A stretch of DNA of 64,000 nt from Ceratorhiza oryzae-sativae (lineage: Eukaryota; Basidiomycota; Agaricomycetes; Cantharellales; Ceratobasidiaceae): positions 372,001 to 436,000 of the forward strand of contig JARWMV010000251.1 in NCBI GenBank assembly GCA_030998015.1, given 5' to 3'. Numbering within the stretch: the stretch's first letter is position 1; every line of letters begins with the position of its first letter. A program made the position numbers and the translations under genes. The notes under the pieces are model-generated. The model did no database searches, had not been told where the DNA came from, and saw only the letters and a program-made list of their open reading frames with translations. Positions 1 to 11,448 of the stretch are shown piece by piece.

Positions 1-399
1 GGTTGCTTATTTCAGTGCATATAGCTCACCTTTTGCAGTTTTTACGAAGCAGTGAGGTGCTTGCAAGGGAACAACTGTTGAAGGCAAGGATTTCGAGTCT
101 ACATTTGCCAAATCCACACAATATGTTAATCCAAGTTGTAAAAGGCATATCATTCAGATCGAGCCACAATGGATTGCCGAAGGAGTAACCTTCAACCAAG
201 GCACAGGTGTCATGGCCTAGACCATGAGCACGATTTTATTATGAATTTTCTATATTTTATAACTTCCTTTTTACAATGTTTTGGACAAGTCCCGTTTATT
301 CAGATATATGCGGTTTATTTACCTTCATGTCACGAGACCTTGTTGTTGTTGACTCAATGTTTGGTGTTACTGGAATGTTCTGTAGTGACATGGCACTGT

Positions 400-690
400 T
401 AGCTTCTTATTTGTCCTGGTATTTGATTTGTACTGCCTCGGCCATGAATATATAAGGGAGAGTCTGAGAGCCTTAAGCCTCAGAACTTGACCTCCTGTCA
501 TATCCCCTCTACTACCTGTGTGACTTACCAGTCCATAGTCCCTGCCCAGTCCTCTTAAGGACAAGTGCACCTACTACCCTACCTCCTTGCGTCTTATCGC
601 ACCCTCACTGCACGTCCCACCTTAGACGTTGTCAGTAAAGCCTCTGGCATCGCTGCCCATAGGCTTGTCATCACCACTTAGGTGTTTGAC
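400..690 (+). repeat. LTR-like R-U5 stretch (tentative)
   Basis: A TATA-like motif (tatataag, near 448) is followed by a C/T-rich run with many short pyrimidine blocks, then a segment ending in cttgtcatcacca. This layout resembles the promoter-R-U5 part of Gypsy-type LTRs in basidiomycetes. No second copy, target duplication or internal coding region is visible in the window, so it could be a solo LTR or chance composition. Confidence 0.25.
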
Positions 691-1435
691 GTTACTGTTC
701 AGGTCGTAGCTCTGACAACAGGTACAGGTTGTTGTGAACTAGAGCAAGACAAGCCACCAGCATATTCCATTTCAGCATTGCCTGTTTGACTAGGAATTTC
801 AAGTGGAGTGGGAGAGAGCAGGGGGCAAGGGAGAGGACCAAGCAAGGGAGGAGCAAAGTGCTGAGGAGAGCCACGTGAGCCACACAAGCTATGCACAGAG
901 TCAGGGCCAAAACAAGAAGGACCGGCATTATTAGCCACCAGTGCGCTCTTGCTGCTGTCGATCGCAGGATTGCTTTCTCCATAAAGGTACAAGTATTTTG
1001 CAACAGTGGTGGGCGGGAAGTCCTTGAGTTTGCAGCAGTTGCAGTTGCACAGCTTCCAATCAAGACCCAGGAGTGTGTTAACACTAATTTTCTGCTGTGA
1101 AATAGTTAGCGACTGGTCTCTTTATGCCCTCATACCCACTCGTTTCGCTTCCGCCACCGCCAGTTGCATCGTCTTGTCGTCATCCATGTTTGGTAAAGTG
1201 ATGTGTATTCGCTCTATGTAATTGGTACAATAATTACAGTTAATTTTTTACGCATTTTCCGAGCAACTGTGGAGTCTGTCATGGTTGCGGTCGTGGTCAA
1301 GAGCAGGTTATGCGTCGGCGACGAGTTGCCTTAGCAGGATTGGCGGCCAATTTGCAATTCCGTCGATCCTCCAATACGATGTCCTATGACGGACATCCAC
1401 ATGCTATCCCGCCAGGTCCTGTGGTTGTCCACCTC

Positions 1436-1486
1436 TGTCCCACCGTGTCCTGTCCCGTCCCGTCCTGTCCCGCCCCATCCCGCCTG
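1436..1486. repeat. C-rich minisatellite
   Basis: Imperfect tandem copies of a 5-10 bp unit based on tgtcc/cgtcc lie just 3' of the aminotransferase gene. The composition differs sharply from the flanks. It probably lies in the 3' UTR or terminator region of that gene. Confidence 0.6.
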
Positions 1487-1571
1487 GACAGTGCCGGGAA
1501 AAAATCGAGTGAACTGTGGTGCTTGCGATTTAGATATCGTATTATACATAGCAACGACAGTGAGACGCCCT

Positions 1572-4125
1572 CTAGGGATCGGCGCCGTCAGTTAGTTTCT
1601 CGGGGACGTGACCGACGCTAACGTCACTCGGCATCCTGTTGTCCATAAGCTGCTGAGCTTCTTCGCAGATCTTCAAAAAAGCTTGACCAATGAACTCAAA
1701 ATCAGATATCTAAATATAGGGATAAGCCAATGCCTAAAAATGGCGCGGATATTCCGTATAATATGCTTGCCTCATTCCAAATTTGAGCGCTACAGCGTGT
1801 CCACCATCGACCATTATGCACATATCTAACCAACGACGTTAGTGGTTGATACACGGGAAACGCCCAGGGCAATGCTTACATGGCCGCAAAGCAATTGTAT
1901 TCTCCCAACAGCCGGTCTATAATAAGGTTTAGAACCTCACTGAGTTTGCTAGGGGAAAGTCCGACGGGTATTGTCAAGGGAAGCGCAACATTAACCTACA
2001 GAAAGGTAAGCTGGCGCATACGATCGCTTATGGGGTGAACTTGCCATATTGGCAGTGAGCTCCCGCTTTTCATTTTCTAGAACCGTAGTCTTCAATATGC
2101 CGGCCAATAATTCTCCACCTTCAACAGCAAGAGCGTGGCAATACTCATTAATTTTTTTCTCGCCGCCAATTTCCTCACGGAACACCAAGGCTACAGGTAT
2201 GTGAGATCAAATAAACGAAAGTTCTCTCTGGCGTACCATGACTGATACTTAGAGAAGGAGTCATGTCGATTGTGCCGGTCCCTTTGAGATGTTATCAGGA
2301 GGCGGCTACCATGTGGGTCCACCCTGCTTACATTCGAACTGATGAATGATGTCGGGCGTATTATCGGACCTTTGCGAAATGTAATCGTGAGATGTTGGGA
2401 ATGTGCTGTGGATAAGGTGTTGGTTCCTTTGGGTTTATTCAGTATCCCTGTCGTTGATTGCGTTTCAACGTGCTACCTTTTGGGTATATAGACAACCGCG
2501 GCCGCGCGTTTGGCATACAACCATTTGTGACAATTCTGAAAATAGCCCGTCAGGGCGGTGCAAATTGAGCGTAAAGTAGAAACCTACCGTGACAAAAAAG
2601 TCTGGCTGTGATGCTGCAAGGTCTATGTTGATTTGCCCAATGGCATGGGCACCGTCTATAAGACTATATGCGCTTTCCTCTCTGCATACTTTGACCATTT
2701 CCTCCCACGGTAAGATAACCCCCGGGACACTAGCAATCGCATCGATTACCACAACGATAGTCTGTCCGTCTTGACGAGGTATGTCTTTCAGCTGGTGACG
2801 GAGTTTGTCTACGATCTCGGCGTGCGTCATCGGGAACATCAACGAAACACTAATCTGCATTGGATGAGGAGGTGTCTCTGATATGTATTGAATGATGTTG
2901 TTGACGGCTCCGTACGTGGTGCTGACTAAAGCATTCACGTTTGTCAGGCATCGGACGAGAGCCGTATTCTGAGGCTTACATCCAACAACTACATCCCCTT
3001 TCTTCCAATGGAAGTTATTCAAGATAGTATGGACTCCATGGGTGGTGTTATTGGTTATGGCGCACTCGCTCAGGTCACAGTTGATGAGCTTGGCTACTTT
3101 AATGCGACATTTCGTGAGTTCGGCCTGGTACGCCCGCCGGTGAAAGAAGTCCGGCCGCGCTTCGGAGCGTTCGGTGATTTTTAAACATTTTTCGTGAACT
3201 GGCCTTGGTAGAGATCCATAGGAACCTACAAGAAGAGTGAGAGAAACCAACCGCGAGCAGAACCTGGCTCACCATGGTTCAAATTGATGTATCCGTCGTC
3301 AAACATAAAATACTTGAGCATATTGTGCCCGAAGGTATAGTCCGGCTTCAGCTCGCCTTCTCCACCCGTTGGGACGATAATAGTACCTCCCATGTCTCGT
3401 CTCCTATCAACCTCACGGTAATCTTCGTTGGCGTTTGCGCCACTACCAGCCCATCGCCAGAGCTTTTCCTTGACGAAAGTGTCATATTGCCAAATAGTAG
3501 GCTCCAAGCGCCCAGTGCCAGCTGCCCAAACGTATGTTTGCACGGCAAGTGGTTGAGGAAGTTCGGCAGGTAATTCTGAAGAGGCTGAGAGTAGTGTTTG
3601 AGTGAGTGTGGCAGAGATAGGCGTGAGCGGGACGAGCGGGTGCGCCTCTACTTCCACTCGGTTATATTCCTAGCCAAAATAACCCAGCTCAACCTCTGGC
3701 CAAGGGATCTCTCGGGGGTATACTCACGTCTCCTTCAAAGACGTCGAGCAAGGCAACATCTTCTGGAGTCAGCCCCGAAACAATAACTCCTCGAACGCAT
3801 CGATCATCTCGATTCAGCTCTCGCTTTAACAGGACTGAGCCGACGTTGTAAGGAACAATTGCTGGGTAATCACAGTTTTTGACATGGTGCCGAGTGAAGG
3901 ACTATATGGTTTTCAGAGTGAATTTTTGTAGCCCAAGTATGGCACTCACCATGAGAACGGCTGGAGCAGCCTTGAGATGCGAGGCATCATTCGCTATCAC
4001 CCGCTGGATTACTGCAGGATGCATAAGAGTGCCTGTCCCAGATATAATGAGATAATTGCGAAGATCTTATACCTGCCCATACCGTAGAAGAATGCCGAAA
4101 CCAATCCGTTAGTCTCGATGGTCAT
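1572..4125 (-). CDS. AIG2-like (gamma-glutamylcyclotransferase fold) domain fused to class V PLP aminotransferase
   Basis: Twelve exons rebuild one open frame: 4083-4125, 3950-4032, 3728-3901, 3273-3669, 2588-3225, 2477-2535, 2332-2426, 2249-2281, 2045-2190, 1880-1995, 1771-1825 and 1572-1709. The N-terminal part has the AIG2/GGCT signature AFFYGTLMHP and later LLDVFEGDEY. With no stop, the frame then enters a class V aminotransferase resembling isopenicillin-N-epimerase-like enzymes, with YINLNHGSYG, DGAHAIGQ and TNCHKWLYAKR. The Lys of NCHKW is the expected PLP-binding residue. Family knowledge makes the C-terminal half a PLP enzyme, cytosolic by default, on an unknown small-molecule substrate. 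The AIG2 half may act on a gamma-glutamyl amine or be a binding module. Two introns use GC donors (ends at 2044 and 1770). The fusion rests on the shared exon 3273-3669, which has no stop. Two adjacent genes with an internal start in that exon is the alternative. Confidence 0.8.
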
Positions 4126-4373
4126 GGTGTCTGGCAAGGGGAGGAGTCTTTACAGAATGCCAGTGCCGTGGTACATATGACCTGCTGGATGACTCGGATG
4201 CCGGATATAAGCCCGATTTATTATTATCAAATCGACGATCGCATGGCGCTCAGTCAGCAAAACAAGTTACGTTGAATATTACGCATATAGCAACGGCGAG
4301 CCATCGCCCTCCAAAAACATGAGACTAAGGTACATGAAACAGCTTTAAATGCGAAAGTAAATGTATTTCATTA

Positions 4374-7300
4374 TTATGTCTTGCGTTGGCCCTTCCTTTT
4401 CCCGCTGCTACCCGCATTCGAGCCGGCGGCCCCTCGTTTTCGTTTTGTGGCTGTCTCCTTTGGAGGTGGTGGGGGCGTGGGTTCTTGGCTGGGCTCCGGC
4501 TCTGTTTGCGTATCAACGTTAATGATATCCGCACCAGGGAACTGCGAAGAGCCTTGGAATAGCCTCAACAGATCTTCCTTGGCGGCATGCTGATGAGGAT
4601 CGTGATAGTGCACATGCAGGGTCTCTTCCTGGACTGGATCGATAGCTTCCAGAGGTGACACAAACTCGGGATCCGAGACTCGCGTCTGGAGAGACATCGA
4701 AGATACTTTTTCGGATAATGATAACGAGCGGGAGTTACTCCCCGACCCAGTGCCGCTACCCTAATCAAGGTTCTATGAACATGCGAGTGTAATTTGGCCC
4801 TAGCTAACACACCTTTTGACGTTGAAGCGGCCGAACCCTCTTGCGTGGTTGCTCCTGCTGCGCGTTTTCGTCGAGTTGGTGCTTTTTCAGTAATGCGCCT
4901 AAACTATCGGCGAGTTGATTTCGATGAGCCTCGCGCTCTCGCTCGCGACGCGGCTCAGCATCCTTCGGCTGATTGGCAGGCCCACTTTCGGCGCTGGAGG
5001 GCCCCGGCTTGCTGGTTGAAGGAGCTCTGTCCTTGTTAAGCTCGACTCGATTGTTCTGTTTCGTCGCGATAGTTTCGCCGGATGGAGCTGGGGTACCTAA
5101 AAGCCCATTCGATGCCCCAAGCAAAGATGAGCTTCGAGGAGCATATTCGCTAGTGGTTGTGTGGCGGGGCGTAATATCGGTCATGCTCGGACCTAATTAA
5201 GGTGGCGTGAATAAGCGTGAGTCTCGTCGAAAACAGTGCTCGCATACCCGTTGTGGTATCATTCTCAATCGTGGTGTCGTTCCCGGCCATGGTCTCAACC
5301 TGAGCCTGGACACGATCCCCAGAAGGTATTCGGCCCTCCCTGGCGATAGCATATAGCCAGTTCATGTCGACAATCGTGATTTTCCACTGCAGCGCCTTCT
5401 CATACTTGAGTCCGGACTTAGACCCACATATTAAATGTGTATTGACGCGTCGCAGAAAAGACTCTGTCACATTGATACCTAAATAGCACTGAGTAAAATC
5501 AATTAGGAGAATGACGGAAGCGTACCAAGAACTTTAACCAACCGCTTTGCGGCCGTCTCTTGTTCATTGTTCAGCCCTGTCCAGTGCAGCTGGATATTCG
5601 ACGCCTATAGAACACGATCAGGAAAGATAGAGCAGAAAAGAAATGTAGGTACCTGGAACAGGTAATTGTATCATCAGGGGAGCATATGTAATATTTTCCT
5701 CGGGCGAACAAAGTCGACCTTCGAATATACAATGCTCGACCCAGCAATCCGTTCGAAACTTGTGGTGGCAGTCCATTTCCCGGGCACGTTTCGCGTGTGT
5801 ACTGCAAACCTCTTTCAGGCAAGGGACTCGGGTAGTCACTATATCCAACTCACCTGGACAACCTAACAATATAATAATCCACCTCTCCCTCGGGTAAATC
5901 CGTTGCAGAGCCCTCATCTTTCGCTTTGCCCTTTCCTTTCGGATCAGACTCATCTGGTTCTCCAATAGGAATAGCCCCATGCGTGCGCAAAGCGTCATAT
6001 AACATCGAACCCTTTCGTGCGTCTCCAACAGGTGCTATGCGCTTTCCCTCGAAAACCTTGGGAGGCGCGGCTTTAGGCGGAAGGCGCCATCTCAACATCT
6101 ATTGCACCGTCTTGTCGGGTAGACGCAACGCGAGCAAACGTACGAGAAGTTGATGGAGAAGCGACCTGATCGTTTGAGCCAAGCTGGAACGCCGACCCGC
6201 GCAAACTGTTGAGCCGAGAAACCATAGATGCCGCTTTAGCACTCCCGAGATAGGTATTCTTTTGGGGAGCTGTGGTTTGAATGACAGGAGTCGGTGGATC
6301 AGGAGCAGCCATGACAGAAGATTTGGGACCAGCAGTACGGGATGAAGAAGCCTTGTTCGGCATGCTCTCTTCTTCATCTTCGGTCGCGGAATCATCAACG
6401 TTTAAAACTGGAGGAGGAACCGAGCTAACGCGCAAGGGGGATGCAGATCGCGGAGGCGTTGATGAAGGTTGAACCTGCCGTTGCTGAATCTGAGTGGGAG
6501 GCACAAACGACTCGGGATCCCGGGCATTCTGGCTAGCAGAGACAATCGTGTTCCACATATCGCCAGCTTGACCAATTTTCCTGACTCGCGCCTTTTCCAG
6601 CACCTCCTTCCCGCCAGGCGTCGTCCCACCAGCGCCAACGCTCGAGGCCATGACATAAACCATCGCAGGCTTCTTGCTCGAGCCTTTCCTCAGCCAACGC
6701 TCAATATCCTCCGGCGGATCAGGCCGCTCCCCACTCTCGGTGAAGACAAACTCTTTCTCGGGGACTCTGGCACCAGCAACCGCGCAATGCAACAACCAAG
6801 AGTCCCAAACGACGTGCACGGGCGGTTGGTCGGTTTCGTCGAGGCGGCGCTTGTCGTTTACTTTTTTAACCCACTGGAGTTTTTGCGAGTCGACGTTGGA
6901 GCCGTCGTCTGGACCGATGAGCAAGTGTGTTACATTCCTGTCGAGATGGGCTTGGTATGCGGCTCCCAACCGGACGGCAGACTTGGTTATGCGTTGACGG
7001 TCACCGGCTGGGGTACGAGAGTTGGAGCCACAACAGAACCAAGGAGATTGTGGTCACTCACCGTCGGTCAGCCGTGTGGTGCAGATCACGACGCCCTTGA
7101 GCGGAGGCAGCAAATGCTCACTGATAGACTAAACACGGCTTAGTCCAAGTAACAAGACACCATGCCGCCGACTTGCCTCTTCAAGATCAACGTCCATTCC
7201 AGCCAGCCACTTGGTGTGAGCATCGAGGATCCAATCCGAAGTCAAAACCGGGACTCCAAGCCGAACGGCGCACTACCACCAGCAATATCCCTCAGCACAC

Positions 7301-7545
7301 AGCAAACACTCGGCACACAGCACATGCCCACCTCGTACTTGGCGCTCCCCGGTGCATCCGCCACAAAGGTGCGTCGTCAGATCCGTAAAGTCGTTGGAAC
7401 ATATGGCGCCCAACTCTCTCGCCTTGCTGAATAACGAAGCCTTGTCCTTCACGCCCGTGCAGCATATTTGCAAGCCCAAAAACGGTCTCTTGTCGTCCTT
7501 TAGTGCGTCTCGGGCTGTCCCACTCGTGGTGTGTGGATCATACAT
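4374..7545 (-). CDS. Dpb11/Rad4(Cut5)/TopBP1-like multi-BRCT replication and checkpoint protein
   Basis: Exons approximately 7332-7545, 7177-7272, 7062-7128, 6144-7007, 5854-6070, 5653-5801, 5526-5604, 5248-5478, 4813-5192 and 4374-4760. Four BRCT repeats can be read: one begins PFLGLQICCTGV, the second contains RNVTHLLIGP and HVVWDSWLLH, the third contains FEGKRIAPVG and WVEHCIFEGR, and the fourth contains RRVNTHLICG with IVDMNWLYAI. Low-complexity linkers and a basic KRKRG/KRKGQRK tail, a likely nuclear signal, follow. Proteins of this family bind phosphorylated Sld3/Rad9-type partners to start replication and activate the ATR/Mec1 checkpoint. The 7129-7176 intron has a GC donor. The frame breaks by one base near 7364-7368 in BRCT1. 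The phase at the 5605-5652 intron fails to match BRCT4 unless an acceptor at 5577 is used. Confidence 0.85.
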
Positions 7546-7850
7546 TCCACGGCCGTCATCTAACCCAAACTCTCGGTGAGCTACAAGGACGTCAAAGACG
7601 AGCAATCAACGAACCTCGATTATACTGTGCGTTTTTCGGGACGGGTTTGAGTTTAACATTGGGTACTTTGCTCGATCCGTGTCCGCGTCTGGACATTGTG
7701 GTGGCGGGCGGGAACCGATGCGGCGGGGATTGTTTGACACTCCACGTTGCACGTGATGCGCGTCACATCCGGATCGGGCTTTTCCACCGCGCCTTGCGGA
7801 ATGACTCGGTCAAACGAATGATTCAGGTCAAGTATTACAAGATATTAACA

Positions 7851-7860
7851 TTAGGGGGGG
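7851..7860. repeat. G10 homopolymer
   Basis: Ten consecutive G on the + strand lie between the Dpb11-like start and the phosphatase stop. I see nothing else in 7546-7923 beyond the Dpb11-like promoter region. Confidence 0.8.
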
Positions 7861-7923
7861 GGGAGAACAACATATGTACAGTAGTAGTAATAACTTAAAA
7901 ATGCATTACACCGATGTGGGGAG

Positions 7924-9690
7924 TCAGTCCAATCGATTCTTCCCGCCTGCGCACCGCACCTGGACAACCTTGCCGTGACCCTTGCGACCAAACGTGACTA
8001 TGTCACCTTCTAACTCTTCGTCTACCTCCATTAAATAATCTACCTCATCTATACTCGTCGAATTCGGAGCGGTCCTAGGTTTCCATCGCTTGCCCAGTAC
8101 CAGAGCAGTAAGTCTAAGGTTGTAAACACAGCCAGTATCCAGCCCTGTAGTCATGACTCAGTATACACATTTAGACAGGTTTCGCCATTGAAACTGACCT
8201 TTAGACCAATTTTTAATCTCTAGCCCCCTCGATGCAGAATGACCGTAGACAACCGTCACGTCCCGGCAGGGCAGCGAACTAACGCCCTTGTAGTCATTGT
8301 TCATCCAATCCGCCCAATTCGATCCTTCGAACAAGGTCTCATCGTCAACAGAGGCAGGTTTCACATCGAACCCATTGCAGAGGTTTAAAACTTTGTTCCA
8401 AAGCTCTGTCCATTGGGTTCCATCCTTGTCCCGGCTAATGTCACCATTATCGAGGATGCTGCGCATATTGAGCTTTACCCATGGGTCTGTATTCTGGGGA
8501 ATATCTGAAAGCAAGGCTCGCTCCTGCTCCTGAGGTTAGCTTGTCGGTAGAACAGGAGCTTAAAATGACCCTACCTGCGTGTTTCGCAGCACATCCTCGG
8601 TCTTGTTCTGTTTAGATTTCGGAGGGTGAGATAGTGGCTGGTGCTTGGATAATATTTTTCGTCGCGGGTCCATGGGAAGGATGCCAGCGTGAACGACAAT
8701 CGTGTGCAACGAGGGGATATGAAGGGCAATAGGCAGGTCGAGTAGGTATTGGTACTCTTTAGGCTTTAATTTCCTGATGTTCTACATGTCAGCAACAGTC
8801 GTGAGGGTATGGAGAGACAACCAACCTGGCTATCTTGTAAATGTCGCTGCCAAACTGCCAGCCCTCGGGTATCTTCCATCCTTGAGCTGCGGCAGCCTTG
8901 CGAATGAGCTCATAATCCGACTTCTTGGGATTTTTCTGTGCCCGAGCGTTGAGTTGGGTCCTACGCCATCAGCAGCCGGCTCACCATTGCGTCAATCTTT
9001 TTCTCCATCTTGATCAACCAATCCTTGCCGCCCTTTTGTTCCAGGACCCACTGAATCCATCCTCGCCATTCGACCACTTTTTGGTCCTGGTTTCCCCGCA
9101 CACCCAGCGCACCCCGCGCCATCAACACTTGCAAGACCTTGTGTGACTTGGGACCTTTGGTGACAACGTCCCCAGCATGGACAAGCGTATCATGCGTGGC
9201 GTCAAAACGAGTCTTTTTAAGGAGGCGCCTAAAAATAGGGCATGTCAGCACTACTCCGTACGGATCCGAACGAAGTTGGTGACGTACTGGAGTGGCTGGT
9301 GCATGCCATGGATATCGCCGACAAAGATGAGGCGACCACCCTTGGAGCGCAGGCTGTGTTTGGGGAGGACAGCGAGGTCTATGTACCGAGAAAAATCCGG
9401 CTGCTTGGCTGAAAACGGGCTGGTTGATGAGCTGGGCCACAAGCATGGGAGAGGGGGAGCATACCACTCGCCGCTTGAGAAAATCCGAGCGCGGTCTGCT
9501 CGCCGGTGAGATCCAATGTCTGTGTGCCATCGTAGTGGGCAGTGGTGGACCCGACGCCGACCCAGAGGATGGAGAAGAGAAAGAGCGAGAGGGTGAAGAG
9601 GGCCATGAACCTGCGTGTTGCGGAGCGGGCGGTGTGGGGCGAGAGTGGGACGGGGAGCAGCGCGTCGCAGATAGACTCTCTGGGCGCCAT
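7924..9690 (-). CDS. Ppn2-like calcineurin-fold metallophosphatase
   Basis: Exons 9465-9690, 9288-9408, 8985-9228, 8822-8935, 8575-8781, 8199-8529 and 7924-8144 give one intact frame. The start is the ATG at 9690. An upstream in-frame GTG adds only four residues. Residues about 30-50 form one hydrophobic segment (FMALFTLSLFLFSILWVGVG), so the protein is probably a signal-anchored vacuolar or ER membrane protein. Metallophosphatase motifs occur in order: GRLIFVGDIHGMHQ, HAGDVVTKGP, GVRGNQDQK, TIVVHAGILP and VVYGHSASRGLEI, ending with GLDTGCVYN. GNQD replaces the usual GNHD. Family knowledge points to yeast Ppn2, a vacuolar polyphosphatase, but the substrate here is inferred. The fourth intron (8782-8821) is only 40 bp. 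Confidence 0.85.
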
Positions 9691-10411
9691 ATATCCATCC
9701 ACAGGCGCCTCTCTCAGGCCGACCGGAGCGCTCAGCTAACTAGGGACCGGGCACCACAAGTGGTCGAATTCAGCAATATACTCATAGTGTGCGGCAGCTG
9801 TCGTCGGGCGATCCTGAATCACGTGATGGTTCTGATAAACTTTCCGCTCGGGTTCCTAATCCACTTGTGCTTGACCGCAATGGTACGTCCACGTTCGTCA
9901 TGTTCCGTCTGTGATTCGACATGATGGTACTTGTAATTTGCGTTCGACAAACGTTTCTCTCACACCAAAGGGGCCACTTGCCGGTGCGTCCTGGGAGGAC
10001 GGGCTGAGACAACCTTTTTTGCTGAAAATTCGTGGCCTTGTGATCCATGACCTGGTTGACTGACTCTTTCGAAACGGTCCGTAGGACGATCAAAGCGCAT
10101 GTCGGAGGGTTGGCACCGGAAGGCAGTGTGGGGAGGGTTATTCTAGGTCTATTTATGTAGTGTAAAGCGTCAATCAACGAGATGCTGTCTAAATATGACT
10201 GTCACTATCTATTATCAGGTGCACGCCACCAGTTGTAGAAAGCACGAAGCGAATAACCGCCAACCTACCGGTCAACCCACCCAGTCCCAAGGCACCGTCC
10301 GGGTTCTTGGAACAAGTAGTTGTTTTTGTAAACTTTTGTTATACCGTACTCGTAGACTAGATATCGACACATTTAAAGCTTCAGTGTCACCTGATGGATT
10401 TTCTTTCACAA
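9691..10411. other. Intergenic between phosphatase start and PITH stop
   Basis: This contains the phosphatase promoter and the PITH 3' region. A 131-codon frame on the minus strand (9782-10177) is open but starts at a non-ATG context and matches no family I recognise. Short frames around 10025-10140 (-) could be an exon of a small gene. No clear gene. Confidence 0.4.
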
Positions 10412-11300
10412 CTAGAGTCCAGGGCGAGACAGCGCTCCGTCTGTACCAGCAATCTTTTCATGGTCGGCTGGGTTCGCTTGCGCCTCGTACAGAGTGATAA
10501 CAGGGTCCCTAGTAAATTCACTCCACTCGCCCACCAGGCCAACGTAGTAAATCTAATAGTGTGGAATGAATGCGGCCGTTGCGTGCTTTATTGTGATATA
10601 TCAACCTACCCGGAGTGTGTCCGCACCTTGGGCCGAAGGGAAGAAAAGTGTAACAGATCTGCAACTCGAAAACTTGGCGGGCCTACCAAACAGGTAGCCC
10701 CATGACGTCTTTACTAACCGAATGTTACGACACAAAACTCACTTTAGGCTATATTCCCCAACGTCTCTCGACTGAGCAACGTCAAACGACTGGGCAGGCA
10801 CACGGTCGTTGGCGTCGTTGAAATCGAGCTCGTCGGCATTGGGGAACTAAGATACCGCAGCTATAGTCGGTGGTCAGTGTACAATCGATTTGGCGGGCTT
10901 ACCAGCGAAACCTTTTGCGGTGTCTGCTCTCCCGGTCCAGTTTTCAATAAAAGCGAACGCAGTTTGACAGATCCCGTGAACGGGATACGGAGAATGAGCT
11001 GGTCGTCTGCGTCGGACTCCAACCACTGCCCAGTGCACCCGTCACGGATCGGTTCACCAACACATTAATTCACGATCAGCTTGCCTTGGTTTCGTCCTGC
11101 CTCTCGTGCCAAGCTTTCAAGGGTGCACATGGGTCTGCGCCTTCCTCGGCATTGAGCGCAGCCACATTCTGCCGGTCAATGCGGGCGTAGAGATTATTCG
11201 CTGGGGGCCCCGAATCCCCGTGGTCGTGATCGTGTTCATGGTCCCCATGTCCATGCTCGTGGTGCTCGTGCCCGCAGTCCTGGCCATGCCGATGAGACAT
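10412..11300 (-). CDS. PITH-domain protein (TXNL1 C-terminal-like)
   Basis: Five exons: 11085-11300, 10903-11025, 10743-10846, 10610-10682 and 10412-10552. The start has a His/Asp-rich stretch (HEHHEHGHGDHEHDHDHGD) that may bind metal, followed by the PITH core: NLYARIDRQNVAALN, DDQLILRIPFTGSVK, FPNADELDFND, RSVTLFFPSAQG and IYYVGLVGEW. PITH is the proteasome-interacting domain of thioredoxin-like TXNL1. Stand-alone fungal PITH proteins are common and soluble. The first intron (11026-11084) has a GC donor (AAG|GCAAGC). The gene is divergent from the Gtr2 gene with only 148 bp between the two ATGs. Confidence 0.9.
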
Positions 11301-11448
11301 TGTATACGATAGCTGAACAAAGTTAGAAGGTGGCGCGGTGGAGGCTCAGATGGGGGTGGCTGTGAGTCACGTGGGCATCGGAGCCTGAAGGAGGCATGTT
11401 TTGGGCTCCTAACTCGACGTCATTCAGTGTTTTTGACTTTTGGCCACC
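11301..11448. promoter_or_regulatory. Bidirectional promoter PITH/Gtr2 with TGAGTCACGTG composite site
   Basis: These 148 bp separate two divergent ATGs. At 11363-11373 a bZIP-type TGAGTCA overlaps a palindromic E-box CACGTG. The Gtr2 start has a good context, gccaccATGG. The binding factors are not known. The motif identities come from general knowledge of bZIP and bHLH sites. Confidence 0.55.

Larger units (their letters stand above)
1..1571. other. Gene-poor left edge
   Basis: No open frame here looks like a conserved protein on either strand. The short frames lack recognisable motifs and start at weak codons. The stretch holds an LTR-like segment (about 400-690) and a C-rich minisatellite (about 1436-1486) just downstream of the aminotransferase stop. 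The rest shows nothing I can name. Confidence 0.5.

Noticed and set aside
692..1084. 130-codon minus frame near the left edge
   Set aside because: Hydrophobic but without conserved motifs. It overlaps another open frame and sits in LTR-like or intergenic sequence.
9782..10177. 131-codon minus frame between phosphatase and PITH genes
   Set aside because: Non-ATG start, no motif and no supporting splice signals. Recorded only as a possible small gene.
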